From Cognatundibacterium aquatile (GTDB lineage: Bacteria; Pseudomonadota; Gammaproteobacteria; Burkholderiales; Burkholderiaceae_D), in assembly GCF_014699135.1 (NCBI RefSeq), contig NZ_JACOFT010000003.1, positions 1-64,000 on the forward strand: a stretch of 64,000 nt of DNA. Reading direction: 5' to 3'. Every line of letters begins with the position of its first letter. Position 1 is the stretch's first letter. Position numbers and translations under genes: made by a program. The notes beneath the pieces are model-generated. The model was not told the origin of the DNA. It did not search any database and worked only from the letters and a program-made list of their open reading frames with translations. Of the stretch, positions 8,579 to 17,896 are shown piece after piece.

Positions 8579-10462
8579 ATGCGTCGCAGAGAAAATACAG
8601 GTAACAGTGCTTCCCACCTACCACCGACTGACCAGCCACGCGGCGATTTCTCGACGATTAAAACTTTGTTGCCCTATCTATGGGCTTACAAATGGCGGGT
8701 ATTACTGGCGTTGACATTTCTGGTCGGCGCCAAGCTGGCGAATGTCGGTGTTCCGGTTGTATTGAAAAAACTGGTCGATAGTCTGACTGTGACGGCAAGT
8801 CATCCGGCAGCGCTGATGGTATTACCGGTGAGTCTGCTGATCGGCTATGGCGCCTTGCGGCTATCAACCACCTTGTTCACTGAACTGCGTGAATTCATTT
8901 TTGCCAAAGTGACGCAAAGAGCCGTACGCACGATAGCATTGCGGGTGTTCCGGCATTTGCACGCTTTGTCTTTGCGTTTTCATCTGAATCGCCAGACAGG
9001 CGGTGTCACTCGCGACATCGAACGTGGTACCCGTGCCGTCTCGTCGCTGGTGTCGTATGCCTTATTCAGCATCGTGCCGACCTTGCTGGAAATTTCGCTG
9101 GTGCTGGTTTATCTGAGTACGCATTACGACATCTGGTTCAGCGTGATCACTTTCGGCGCACTGGTGACGTATATTATTTTCACAATCACGGTGACGGAAT
9201 GGCGTACGCATTTCCGCCGCACGATGAATGAGCTGGACTCGAAAGCACATACTAAGGCGATCGATTCGCTGTTGAATTATGAAACGGTGAAGTACTTCGG
9301 TAATGAGGAATATGAAGCGCAGCGCTACGATCAGGGATTGAAAAATTTTGAGACGGCAGCAGTCAAATCGCAGAGCAGTTTATCGCTGTTGAACACCGGG
9401 CAATCGCTGATTATTGCGAGTGCCATCACGCTGATTTTATGGCGTGCGACGCAGGGCGTAATCGATGGCACGATGAGTCTCGGCGATCTGGTGCTGGTGA
9501 ATTCATTTATGTTGCAGTTGTATATGCCGCTGAATTTTCTGGGGGTGTTGTACCGTGAAATCAAGCAAAGTCTGGCTGACATTGAGAAACTGTTTTCGCT
9601 GCTTGATCAGAATCAGGATATTGCTGATTCCGCTGATGCAAAGCCGCTGCTGATCACTGCGCAGAATGGTGCAGAGATTCGCTTTGCACATGTGAATTTT
9701 AGCTATGAAAGCAATCGCCAGATTTTGTTTGATGTCGATTTCACGATCCCGGCCGGAACGACGACGGCGGTGGTGGGGCATAGCGGTTCCGGTAAGTCAA
9801 CGCTGTCGCGTCTGCTGTTCCGTTTTTACGATATTCAGAGTGGCTGCATCAGCATTGCCGGTCAGGATTTGCGCGGCGTGACGCAATCATCCGTGCGCGC
9901 CGCGATAGGCATCGTGCCACAAGATACGGTGCTGTTTAACGACACGATAGAATACAACATCGCCTATGGCAAACCGGGGGCGACCAAAGATGAAATCATT
10001 GCCGTTGCCCGAGCCGCTTATATTCATGAATTTATCGAGACACTGCCCGATGGTTACAACACCATGGTGGGTGAGCGCGGTCTGAAATTATCTGGCGGTG
10101 AAAAGCAGCGTGTGGCGATCGCCCGCACTTTATTGAAAAATCCATCGATACTGATTTTCGACGAAGCGACCTCGGCGCTGGATTCACGCTCAGAGCAAAT
10201 GATACAGGCGCAATTAAAAGAAATCGCGCGCAGTCGCACCAGCCTGGTGATCGCACATCGCTTATCGACCATCGTTGATGCCGGACAGATTCTGGTGATG
10301 GACAAAGGCAGACTTATCGAGCGCGGTACGCATCAGGATTTACTGGCGCAACAAGGCGCATATGCACAGATGTGGGAGCGGCAGCAAAGCAGCGGTAATG
10401 ATGTCAGCGAAGAAGACGGCAGCACACCATCTGCGCAGTCTTTGTCGGCAGCGGGGGCATAA
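8579..10462 (+). CDS. ATM1-type ABC exporter (fused membrane and ATPase domains)
   Basis: This 627-residue half-transporter has an N-terminal six-helix membrane domain (residues ~40-320) and a C-terminal ATPase. The ATPase shows Walker A GHSGSGKST, Q-loop PQDTVLFNDT, signature LSGGEKQR, Walker B ILIFDEATSALD and H-loop AHRLST. The TLLPYLWAYKWRVLLAL opening and INRQTGG-like loop (HLNRQTGGVTRDIERG) are typical of the ATM1/HMT1 group, which exports glutathione-linked or iron-sulfur-related compounds. I chose the ATG at 8579, which follows AGGAAAAG, over upstream frames without family similarity. A LysR regulator starts at the very next base after its stop. Confidence 0.9.
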   Translation: MRRRENTGNSASHLPPTDQPRGDFSTIKTLLPYLWAYKWRVLLALTFLVGAKLANVGVPVVLKKLVDSLTVTASHPAALMVLPVSLLIGYGALRLSTTLFTELREFIFAKVTQRAVRTIALRVFRHLHALSLRFHLNRQTGGVTRDIERGTRAVSSLVSYALFSIVPTLLEISLVLVYLSTHYDIWFSVITFGALVTYIIFTITVTEWRTHFRRTMNELDSKAHTKAIDSLLNYETVKYFGNEEYEAQRYDQGLKNFETAAVKSQSSLSLLNTGQSLIIASAITLILWRATQGVIDGTMSLGDLVLVNSFMLQLYMPLNFLGVLYREIKQSLADIEKLFSLLDQNQDIADSADAKPLLITAQNGAEIRFAHVNFSYESNRQILFDVDFTIPAGTTTAVVGHSGSGKSTLSRLLFRFYDIQSGCISIAGQDLRGVTQSSVRAAIGIVPQDTVLFNDTIEYNIAYGKPGATKDEIIAVARAAYIHEFIETLPDGYNTMVGERGLKLSGGEKQRVAIARTLLKNPSILIFDEATSALDSRSEQMIQAQLKEIARSRTSLVIAHRLSTIVDAGQILVMDKGRLIERGTHQDLLAQQGAYAQMWERQQSSGNDVSEEDGSTPSAQSLSAAGA

Positions 10463-11416
10463 ATGGAAACCAAGTGGTTAGAAGATTTCGTCTCGCTGGC
10501 AGAGACCAATAGTTTCAGCCGTTCGGCAGAATTGAGACATGTCACGCAGCCGGCTTTTTCACGGCGCATACAATCGTTGGAAGCGTGGCTGGGCAGTGAT
10601 CTGATCGACCGCACATCTTATCCGACACGCTTAACACACGCCGGAGAAGTGTTTTATGAACAGGCGCTGGCGATGCTGGGGCAGATCAATAATGCCCGTG
10701 CTTTATTGCGCGGCAAACGCCCGAGCACGCAAACTACGGTCGATTTTGCAGTACCGCACACCTTGTCGTTGACTTATGTTCCGCGCTGGCTGACCGGGCT
10801 GGAATCTGAGTTTGGCGAAATCAACAGCCGTCTGCTGGCGCTGAATGTGCACGATGCTGTCATGACGCTGGTCGAAGGTGGCTGTGACCTGCTGCTGTGC
10901 TATCACCATCCGCGTCAACCCTTGTTGCTGGATGCGAGCCAGTACGACATGATCAGCATGGGTACCGAGGCCTTGCGCGCCTACACCCGGTGCAATAAAC
11001 AAGGCGTGCCCGAGTTTGAGTTTCCCGGCACCGATAACGCACCATTACCATTTTTAGCCTATGCAAATAATGCGTATCTGGGGCGTATGGTTGATCTGAT
11101 TCTGAATGATGGTCGTACCCCTTTGCATCTGGAAAAATGCTACGAAACCGATATGGCCGAGGGCTTGAAAATGATGGCGCTGGAAGGGCGCGGCATCGCG
11201 TTTTTACCCGAATCCGCCGTAACCCGGGAAGTGAAGCAAAAGTTACTGGCACGTGCCGATGGCGGCAGCGGGGCATGGGAAGTGAACATGGAGATTCGTT
11301 TGTATCGCGAGCGCCCGTCGGTACAGCGCCCGGGAAAAATGATCGTGTCGCGATTGTGGGAATACCTGGAAGAGTTGCAGAAAAAAGCGGATAAGAAGCA
11401 GAAAAAATCAGCCTGA
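10463..11416 (+). CDS. LysR-family transcriptional regulator (HypT-like)
   Basis: The 317-residue protein has a LysR helix-turn-helix at residues 1-60 (FVSLAETNSFSRSAELRHVTQPAFSRRIQSLEAWLG) and a periplasmic-binding-like effector domain. The opening METKWLEDF and the overall pattern resemble the HypT/YjiE group, whose E. coli member responds to hypochlorite; that function is not established here. Its ATG directly abuts the TAA of the ABC exporter, so the two are translationally coupled and the regulator probably acts in the same physiological setting. The C-terminus is lysine-rich. Confidence 0.88.
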   Translation: METKWLEDFVSLAETNSFSRSAELRHVTQPAFSRRIQSLEAWLGSDLIDRTSYPTRLTHAGEVFYEQALAMLGQINNARALLRGKRPSTQTTVDFAVPHTLSLTYVPRWLTGLESEFGEINSRLLALNVHDAVMTLVEGGCDLLLCYHHPRQPLLLDASQYDMISMGTEALRAYTRCNKQGVPEFEFPGTDNAPLPFLAYANNAYLGRMVDLILNDGRTPLHLEKCYETDMAEGLKMMALEGRGIAFLPESAVTREVKQKLLARADGGSGAWEVNMEIRLYRERPSVQRPGKMIVSRLWEYLEELQKKADKKQKKSA

Positions 11417-11620
11417 TTGATGTCAGTGTTATGGCGCGCCGAATCCCGGTTAAAAAATCTCGCTTGATGGTTATGCGTTTATTGCATAGATTGATGCAAA
11501 CAAAGCATTGGCTGAATTTTGCCAGAGAAGACTACTATGCATCATCTTTCGGAAGGTGCTGAAAATTGGCATTCCGGAAAAGACAGAAAAAATCAGATCA
11601 ATATATCAGGAGGTCATACC

Positions 11621-12907
11621 ATGTCCAGCCAACACCAGATTCCGTCCTATCTTACCCCGACAGAGACCGGTCCTTGGTCCGTTTACCTTGAGCAAATCGA
11701 TCGCGTTACCCCTTACCTCGGCCATTTGTCGCGTTGGGTAGAAACGCTGAAACGCCCGAAACGTATCCTGATCGTTGATGTACCTATTGAGCGTGACGAT
11801 GGCACGATTTCTCATTTTGAAGGCTACCGTGTACAGCACAATACTTCACGCGGCCCAGGTAAAGGTGGCGTGCGTTTCCACCAGGATGTGACTTTGTCTG
11901 AAGTGATGGCCTTGTCGGCCTGGATGACGATCAAGAACTCGGCGGTGAATGTACCTTACGGTGGCGCCAAAGGCGGTATCCGTGTTGACCCGAAAACCTT
12001 ATCCCGTGGCGAATTGATGCGGATGACGCGTCGTTATACTTCCGAAATCGGCATCATCATTGGCCCGGATAAAGATATTCCGGCACCAGACGTTAACACG
12101 AATGAGCAGACGATGGCTTGGATGATGGATACCTACTCGATGAACGAAGGTCGCACTGCGACTGGCGTTGTGACAGGTAAGCCTATTTCTCTTGGCGGCA
12201 GTCTTGGTCGTCGTGAAGCAACCGGACGCGGCGTGTTTGTGGTCGGTAGCGAAGCTGCTGCCAAACGTGGCCTGAGTGTGCCTGGCGCAAAAATCGCAGT
12301 ACAGGGTTTCGGTAACGTGGGCGGTATTGCTGCACGTCTGTTTTCTGAAGCTGGCGCAAAAATCGTTGCGGTTCAGGATCACGGCGGCACGATTTTCCAT
12401 TCTAACGGTCTGGATGTGAACAAACTTCTGGCACACGTTGCAGAAAAAGGCAGTGTCGCTGGATTCGACGGAGTTGAAGCTGTACTGCCAAATGAAGAAT
12501 TCTGGGCGGTGAATTGCGACATCATGATTCCGGCCGCGCTTGAACAGCAGATCACAGCAAAAAATGCGAATCAGATCCGTGCTTCCATCATTCTGGAAGG
12601 TGCGAATGGCCCGACAACACCTGAAGCCGATGATATTTTGCGCGACAAAGGCGTGTTGGTTGTACCAGACGTGATCGCCAATGCTGGTGGTGTGACTGTG
12701 TCGTATTTCGAATGGGTGCAGGATTTCTCCAGCTATTTTTGGACTGAAGATGAAATTAATCAGCGTCTGACACGCATCATGCGTGAAGCCTTCAGTTCTG
12801 TATGGCAGGTGACTGAAGATAAGAAAGTGTCCTTGCGTACAGCCGCCTTCATTATTGGTTGTTCGCGTGTATTACAGGCACGTGAGGTACGCGGTCTGTA
12901 TCCATAA
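11621..12907 (+). CDS. gdhA: Glutamate dehydrogenase (Glu/Leu/Phe/Val family)
   Basis: The 428-residue product interconverts glutamate and 2-oxoglutarate plus ammonia. The dimerisation/catalytic domain includes [18 protein letters not shown], then [13 protein letters not shown] with the catalytic lysine, and [14 protein letters not shown]. The Rossmann domain has [12 protein letters not shown] and ends in a helical tail. Length and motifs fit the catabolic NAD-type enzymes of betaproteobacteria. The ATG at 11621 has a near-perfect ribosome binding site (CAGGAGGTC); the longer frame from 11519 lacks family similarity. It sits directly upstream of a glutamate/aspartate-type importer. Confidence 0.94.
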   Translation: MSSQHQIPSYLTPTETGPWSVYLEQIDRVTPYLGHLSRWVETLKRPKRILIVDVPIERDDGTISHFEGYRVQHNTSRGPGKGGVRFHQDVTLSEVMALSAWMTIKNSAVNVPYGGAKGGIRVDPKTLSRGELMRMTRRYTSEIGIIIGPDKDIPAPDVNTNEQTMAWMMDTYSMNEGRTATGVVTGKPISLGGSLGRREATGRGVFVVGSEAAAKRGLSVPGAKIAVQGFGNVGGIAARLFSEAGAKIVAVQDHGGTIFHSNGLDVNKLLAHVAEKGSVAGFDGVEAVLPNEEFWAVNCDIMIPAALEQQITAKNANQIRASIILEGANGPTTPEADDILRDKGVLVVPDVIANAGGVTVSYFEWVQDFSSYFWTEDEINQRLTRIMREAFSSVWQVTEDKKVSLRTAAFIIGCSRVLQAREVRGLYP

Positions 12908-12982
12908 TCGTCACCCCGGCAAGACGATGCTGCTGATACTGCATCGTTTGCCACCGCCATAAGCTGGCGTTGTTTTTTCTTT

Positions 12983-13040
12983 CAATACCCATGTTTTTGT
13001 ATTCTTTATCGGGATGCAGAAACATGGGTATTGTTTTTTT
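12983..13040 (+). terminator. Probable gdhA terminator (long stem)
   Basis: CAATACCCATGTTT and AAACATGGGTATTG form a 14-bp perfect stem with a 23-base loop, followed by seven T. It lies about 75 bases after gdhA and before the first binding-protein gene. Confidence 0.75.
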
Positions 13041-13171
13041 CAACAGCATTTCCGTGATTCTGTTGAAAATAATAAATTTATCCAAATTAAATTCTGCAAA
13101 CAGATACATATTTAGTTTAAACAGGGAAAGATTTTTCATTACTATCCTGAGCATGATTAAAAGGAGTTTGT

Positions 13172-14068
13172 ATGAAAGCCGTAACCCGCCGGATAAAGTT
13201 CTGGACCCTGTGTTGTCTCGCCTCGGGTTTTTCTCCCGCAATTATGGCCGACACACTCAGCCACATAAAAGAAACCCAGACGGTGACGATCGCTCACCGT
13301 GAGGCATCCTTACCGTTTTCTTATCTCCCCGACTCAAAGTTACCGACAGGGTATGCCGTCGATATCTGTCTTAAATTTGTCGACGCCATCAAGAAAGAAC
13401 TGAAAGCGCCGAATTTAAAAGTGCATTATTTGCTGGTCACACCAAGCAGCCGTATTCCTGCAATTATTGAAGGCAAAGCAGATATGGAATGTGGTTCCAC
13501 AACGAATAATGCAGAACGTCGCAAGCAAGTCAGTTTCACGATCCCCCATTTCTTTGCATCGACGCGCATGTTGGTGCGTGCGGATGCCGGGATTAAAAAC
13601 TGGATCGATCTGAAAGATAAAAAAGTCGTGACGACCAAAGGCACGACGACCGTTAAGTTGTTACACGAGAGGGATAAGGCGCGTAGCCTGAATTTGCGCT
13701 TGCTGGAAGGGAATGACCATGCGGAATCGTTCAGCATGGTGGAAAAATTCCAGGCCGATGCATTCCCTATGGATGACGTATTGCTTTACGGATTCCGCGC
13801 CAATAGCAAAGAGCCGGAAAAATTTGCTGTTGTTGGCGACTCTTTATCGACCGAGCCGTATGCCGTCATGTTGCGTAAAGATGATCCTGCTTTCAAAGAC
13901 TTGCTGGACCGTGAAATGGCACGGATGATGAATGACGGAGAGCTCACAAAGCTGTATGACAAGTGGTTTAAAAAGCCAATCCCGCCTAAAGGTGCTAACC
14001 TGAATATGCCGATGGGGGTTTTGTTGCGCGACACTATTCGTTTTCCTAACGATAAAGTGGGCGATTAA
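13172..14068 (+). CDS. Amino-acid ABC transporter periplasmic binding protein (first of two paralogues)
   Basis: The 298-residue protein is a family 3 solute-binding protein. Residues 1-26 form a signal peptide ending IMA. The body shows VTIAHREASLPFSYL, GYAVDICLKFVDAI and the GKADMECGSTTNNAERRKQVSFT segment that is typical of glutamate/aspartate receptors of the GltI group. A good AAGGAG box lies before the ATG. It is clearly paralogous to the next gene: both share CGSTTNN, DHAES/AF and KW..KPIPPKG. No permease lies between them, so both may feed the same GltJKL channel. Ligand is inferred from family and context. Confidence 0.9.
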   Translation: MKAVTRRIKFWTLCCLASGFSPAIMADTLSHIKETQTVTIAHREASLPFSYLPDSKLPTGYAVDICLKFVDAIKKELKAPNLKVHYLLVTPSSRIPAIIEGKADMECGSTTNNAERRKQVSFTIPHFFASTRMLVRADAGIKNWIDLKDKKVVTTKGTTTVKLLHERDKARSLNLRLLEGNDHAESFSMVEKFQADAFPMDDVLLYGFRANSKEPEKFAVVGDSLSTEPYAVMLRKDDPAFKDLLDREMARMMNDGELTKLYDKWFKKPIPPKGANLNMPMGVLLRDTIRFPNDKVGD

Positions 14069-14239
14069 TTGCTAAAAAGCTTAGACCATCCTACATGCGT
14101 GACCGGATTGTTCACTATTTTTGTGTCGATACGTGTTTCTACTTATTAAAATGTCTGAAAATAAGAAACTGTCATGGAGCGGTTTTGATAAACTTCGTCG
14201 TAGCGGGATGATCTTTTTGGTTTAACTTTGGGAGATAGT

Positions 14240-15187
14240 ATGAAATTATTAAAAGTTCTGGCGCTGATGCTCAGTGCAGGTGTGATCGCTGGTTCGGCGC
14301 AAGCGCAGGAAACCGGTACACTGAAAAAAATTAAAGATACCGGCACCATTACTCTGGGTGTGCGTGATTCCTCTATCCCATTTTCGTATCTTGACGATAA
14401 GCAATCATATCAAGGTTATTCGATTGATTTGTGCATGAAGATCGTCAGCGCGGTACAAAAGCAATTAGGTTTGAGCAGCCTCAATGTCAAACTCAATCCT
14501 GTGACGTCAGCGACCCGTATTCCGCTGATGGCGAACGGCACTATCGATCTTGAGTGCGGCTCGACAACGAATAACGTTGAGCGTCAAAAACAGGTGGCAT
14601 TTGCACCAACGACTTTCGTTACCGCTAACCGTATCCTGGCGAAAAAATCCTCCAACATCAAATCGCTGACTGATCTGAAAGGCAAAGCAGTTGTATCGAC
14701 TTCCGGTACCGCCAATCTGAAACAATTGACGACACTGAATGCTGACCAGAATCTGGGCATCAACATTTTGCCGGCTAAAGATCATGCAGAAGCTTTCCTG
14801 ATGGTGGAAACTGGCCGCGCTGTTGCGTTTGTGATGGATGATATTTTGCTTGCATCTCTGGCAGCTAATTCCAAAAATCCTGGCGAATACGAAATCAGCA
14901 AGGAAGCTTTGTCGGTAGAGCCATACGGCATCATGCTGCGCAAGGATGACGCTGCATTCAAGAAAGTGGTTGATACAGCGATCAGCAATGTCCTGACTTC
15001 AGGCGATGTGAATCGCATCTACCACAAGTGGTTCCTGCAACCGATTCCACCAAAAGGTATTTCGCTGAATTGGCCAGTCTCCGAGCAACTCAAAGCGGTA
15101 ATGGCAAAACCAACAGATTCTGGTGAACCATCTGCGTACGCTGCTGTACCGGAAGCACAAAAAGCAGTATTGAAAAAGAAAAAATAA
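14240..15187 (+). CDS. gltI: Glutamate/aspartate ABC transporter periplasmic binding protein
   Basis: The 315-residue protein has a signal peptide (residues 1-22, ending GSAQA) and the family 3 binding-protein fold: GTITLGVRDSSIPFSYLDD, GYSIDLCMKIV, the TATRIPLMANGTIDLECGSTTNN-type segment, and SVEPYGIMLRKDD. These are hallmarks of GltI/YbeJ-like receptors. The ATG at 14240 follows GGGAGA; an upstream in-frame codon at 14228 is less likely. The C-terminal tail is lysine-rich. A hairpin with a T-run after the stop probably keeps this transcript more abundant than the downstream permease genes. Confidence 0.92.
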   Translation: MKLLKVLALMLSAGVIAGSAQAQETGTLKKIKDTGTITLGVRDSSIPFSYLDDKQSYQGYSIDLCMKIVSAVQKQLGLSSLNVKLNPVTSATRIPLMANGTIDLECGSTTNNVERQKQVAFAPTTFVTANRILAKKSSNIKSLTDLKGKAVVSTSGTANLKQLTTLNADQNLGINILPAKDHAEAFLMVETGRAVAFVMDDILLASLAANSKNPGEYEISKEALSVEPYGIMLRKDDAAFKKVVDTAISNVLTSGDVNRIYHKWFLQPIPPKGISLNWPVSEQLKAVMAKPTDSGEPSAYAAVPEAQKAVLKKKK

Positions 15188-15217
15188 ATTTTAGTGGTTG
15201 AGATCGAAGTCATCTTG

Positions 15218-15249
15218 ACGGGAGGTGCTACTCGCCTCCCGTTTTATTT
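15218..15249 (+). terminator. Terminator/attenuator between gltI and gltJ
   Basis: ACGGGAGG and CCTCCCGT form an eight-base-pair stem with a nine-base loop, followed by TTTATTTTT. Partial read-through would give the high receptor-to-permease ratio seen in many such importers. Confidence 0.8.
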
Positions 15250-15388
15250 TTGGCTCGTCGGTGAGCTGATCAAGGCGTTTCGGTATTGATGCCGCCGAGT
15301 GTCATTGGCCCGGCTGAAACCAGAGACCACCGCGGACGAAAATAAGTTTGGATAACAAGATGACGGGTGTTTGCTTTAGGGGAGTGAG

Positions 15389-16141
15389 ATGAATTACAAC
15401 TGGAACTGGAACATTTTTTGGGAGGCTGCGCCCGATGGCGGTGGCACCTATTTTGATTCTTTGCTTTCCGGCGTGCTGTGGACCTTAGCCACAGCAGCTC
15501 TGGCGTGGATTATCGCCCTGGTATTAGGCGCGATCATAGGTACGATACGCACTGCGCCAAATAAATGGGCGGCGAAACTGGCGAATGGCTACGTCGAATT
15601 ATTCCGTAACATTCCGCTGCTGGTGCAAATGTTTCTCTGGTATTTCGTGATGCCGGAACTGGTGCCGACGGCGATGGGAAACTGGCTTAAATCCATGCCG
15701 AATGCGCCCTTTATTACCGCCGTGCTGAGTCTTGGCTTCTTTACTTCGGCACGTGTTGCAGTACAGGTGTCAACTGGTATCAACGCTTTGCCGCGCGGCC
15801 AGCGTATGGCAGGTACGGCGTTAGGTCTGACCTTACCGCAGACGTATCGTTATGTGTTGTTGCCGATGGCGTTCCGCATCATCATTCCGTCACTTACGAA
15901 TGAGTTGGCGGCGATCATTAAGAACAGCTCGGTCGCTTTGACGATAGGTCTGATGGAACTGACTGCCAGCGCCCGCTCCATGCAAGAATTTTCATTTCAG
16001 GTATTTGAAGCCTTTACTGCCGCTACCCTGATTTATCTGGTGGTATCGGTGATCGCACTGGTGCTGGCGAATGTTCTGGAAAAAATGCTCGCGGTTCCCG
16101 GCTTCATCACTTCGGGTTCTGCTAAGACAGGAGGGCATTAA
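15389..16141 (+). CDS. gltJ: Glutamate/aspartate ABC transporter permease GltJ
   Basis: The 250-residue inner-membrane protein is a polar amino acid permease subunit (HisM/GltJ family) with about five hydrophobic segments. It starts MNYNWNWNIFWE, typical of GltJ, and carries the ELFRNIPLLVQMFLWYF segment and the ATPase-contacting EAA-like loop (GTALGLTLPQTYRYVLLPMAFRIIIPSLTNE). GGGGAG precedes the ATG. It ends two bases before gltK, so the two are surely co-translated and form the membrane heterodimer. Confidence 0.93.
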   Translation: MNYNWNWNIFWEAAPDGGGTYFDSLLSGVLWTLATAALAWIIALVLGAIIGTIRTAPNKWAAKLANGYVELFRNIPLLVQMFLWYFVMPELVPTAMGNWLKSMPNAPFITAVLSLGFFTSARVAVQVSTGINALPRGQRMAGTALGLTLPQTYRYVLLPMAFRIIIPSLTNELAAIIKNSSVALTIGLMELTASARSMQEFSFQVFEAFTAATLIYLVVSVIALVLANVLEKMLAVPGFITSGSAKTGGH

Positions 16142-16143
16142 TC

Positions 16144-16836
16144 ATGTTTTCTAATTTCGATTTTGATGTCATCCAACGTTCGTGGGTTTATCTTTTCACG
16201 ACTGGCATGACATTTACGCTCAAGCTGACTTTGATGGCGATGATCGGTGGTACGGTGCTCGGCACCATACTGGCAATGATGCGCTTGTCCAGCAATAAGC
16301 TGATTTCACTGGTGGCGACGACCTACGTCAACATCATGCGTTCGATTCCGCTGGTGATGGTGATTTTCTGGTTTTACTTTCTGGTGCCGTACATCGGTGC
16401 CTGGCTGACCGGGGCGACCGAACCGATACAGGTCGGTGCGTTTTCATCGTGCCTGATTACCTTCGTGATGTTTGAAGCGGCGTATTACTGCGAAATCATG
16501 CGTTCCGGTATTCAGTCGATTCCGCGCGGGCAGATCTGGGCTGGTTATGCATTGGGTATGAACTACTGGCAAACCATGGGCCATATCGTATTGCCGCAGG
16601 CTTTCCGCAATATGATTCCGGTATTACTGACGCAAACGATCGTGCTGTTCCAGGACGTTTCGCTGGTCTATGTGTTATCGATTACGGACTTCGTCGGTGC
16701 GGCATCGAAAGTAGCGCAACGCGATGGTCGTCTGGTGGAAATGTATTCATTTGTCGCTGTTGTGTATTTCATCATGTGTTTTGGCTTGTCCAGTCTGGTG
16801 AAAAAACTGCAGCAGAAAGTAGCGATTATTCGCTGA
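16144..16836 (+). CDS. gltK: Glutamate/aspartate ABC transporter permease GltK
   Basis: The 230-residue protein is the second membrane subunit. It has hydrophobic segments from residue 15 onward, the YVNIMRSIPLVMVIFWFYF segment, and the EAA loop (GYALGMNYWQTMGHIVLPQAFRNMIPVLLTQ). Its sequence FDVIQRSWVYLFTTGMTFTLKLT is the usual GltK opening. It starts two bases after the gltJ stop and is followed by gltL about 100 bases later. Confidence 0.93.
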   Translation: MFSNFDFDVIQRSWVYLFTTGMTFTLKLTLMAMIGGTVLGTILAMMRLSSNKLISLVATTYVNIMRSIPLVMVIFWFYFLVPYIGAWLTGATEPIQVGAFSSCLITFVMFEAAYYCEIMRSGIQSIPRGQIWAGYALGMNYWQTMGHIVLPQAFRNMIPVLLTQTIVLFQDVSLVYVLSITDFVGAASKVAQRDGRLVEMYSFVAVVYFIMCFGLSSLVKKLQQKVAIIR

Positions 16837-16934
16837 GGATTATTCACTGAGAAACGCCGGAAAATGACGCGCTGCCAGGTTCTGTCGCCAGCGTATTTTC
16901 CGCCACTTCTCTCGTTGAGATATTGGAGATAAAA

Positions 16935-17663
16935 ATGATCAAATTAAATAACGTCAGCAAATGGTATGGTCAGTTTCAGGTATTGACCGATTGCACAACC
17001 CAGGTCGCTAAAGGCGAGGTCGTGGTGGTTTGCGGCCCGTCTGGCTCAGGTAAATCGACACTGATTAAAACCGTCAATGGTCTGGAGCCGTTTCAGAAAG
17101 GTGAGATCACTGTGGATGGCGTTTCTGTCGGCGATCCGAAAACAGATTTATCCAAACTGCGCGCCCGCATCGGTATGGTGTTTCAGAATTTTGAGTTGTT
17201 TCCGCATCTGTCGATACGCCAGAATCTGACGCTCGGACAGATGAAAGTACTGGGACGCACAGAAGACGAAGCCACTGAACGCGGTTTGAAATATCTGGAT
17301 CGCGTCGGTCTGATTGCGCAGAAAGATAAATTCCCCGGCCAGCTGTCCGGTGGTCAGCAGCAACGTGTGGCGATTGCGCGCGCCTTGTCGATGGACCCGA
17401 TTGCGATGTTATTCGATGAACCGACATCGGCGCTTGATCCTGAAATGATTAATGAAGTGCTCGACGTCATGGTCGGTCTGGCGCAAGACGGCATGACGAT
17501 GATGGTCGTGACACATGAAATGGGTTTTGCAAAAAAAGTCGCGAACCGTATCGTGTTCATGGATAAAGGCGTGATTGTGGAAGATTGCGTGAAAGATGAA
17601 TTCTTCACCAATGCGCGCTCTGACCGCGCACGTGATTTCCTCGCGAAGATCATCACGCACTGA
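16935..17663 (+). CDS. gltL: Glutamate/aspartate ABC transporter ATP-binding protein GltL
   Basis: The 242-residue cytoplasmic ATPase powers the importer. It shows Walker A CGPSGSGKSTL (near residue 35), the Q-loop MVFQNFELFPHLS, signature LSGGQQQRVAIARAL, Walker B AMLFDEPTSALDPEM and switch histidine VVTHEMGFA. Length is typical for GltL/GlnQ. I chose the ATG at 16935, spaced well from TTGGAG; a TTG four codons upstream is the alternative. It closes the operon and is followed by a strong terminator and a copy of the 80-bp repeat. Confidence 0.94.
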   Translation: MIKLNNVSKWYGQFQVLTDCTTQVAKGEVVVVCGPSGSGKSTLIKTVNGLEPFQKGEITVDGVSVGDPKTDLSKLRARIGMVFQNFELFPHLSIRQNLTLGQMKVLGRTEDEATERGLKYLDRVGLIAQKDKFPGQLSGGQQQRVAIARALSMDPIAMLFDEPTSALDPEMINEVLDVMVGLAQDGMTMMVVTHEMGFAKKVANRIVFMDKGVIVEDCVKDEFFTNARSDRARDFLAKIITH

Positions 17664-17711
17664 TCACATCGTCAGTGCAGTGTTGTGCTGCGCTGATCGC
17701 GATCTGAATAA

Positions 17712-17743
17712 AAAACGCACTCCCTCAAAGGAGTGCGTTTTTC
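17712..17743 (+). terminator. gltL terminator
   Basis: AAAACGCACTCC and GGAGTGCGTTTT form a 12-bp perfect stem with a six-base loop and a short T-run. It ends directly at the start of repeat copy B. Confidence 0.92.
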
Positions 17744-17825
17744 ATATACTCCCCCTCATTTTTATAGAAATTGCCCTGATGTCGGCATAAACAATGGGCG
17801 TTTAAAGATACTGGGGGGAGTATAT
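17744..17825 (+). repeat. Dispersed 80-bp inverted-repeat element, copy B
   Basis: The copy begins ATATACTCCCCCTCA, contains the core GATGTCGGCATAAACAATGG and ends CTGGGGGGAGTATAT. It has the same orientation as copy A. It starts immediately after the gltL terminator and ends 35 bases before the first possible pyrC start codon. Confidence 0.9.
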
Positions 17826-17829
17826 TTTT

Positions 17830-17859
17830 ATGCTTTCTGCGCGACGCGCGGAAAGGTAG
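17830..17859 (+). other. Possible nine-codon leader ORF before pyrC
   Basis: An ATG at 17830 opens MLSARRAER followed by TAG. The GGGGGGAG end of repeat copy B lies about nine bases before it and could serve as a ribosome binding site. Its stop is one base before the in-frame upstream ATG of pyrC at 17861. Translation is inference only. Confidence 0.3.
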
Positions 17860-17896
17860 AATGGCGGCTAGACAGAATTTGCTACTGAAAGCCACC

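Noticed and set aside
8403-8714. A 103-codon frame upstream of the ABC exporter
   Set aside because: It overlaps the exporter's true start in another frame and has no recognisable domain.
11508-11527. A sigma-54-like TGGCTGAATTTTGCC before gdhA
   Set aside because: The spacing between GG and GC is nine bases rather than the required ten, and the flanking bases do not fit.
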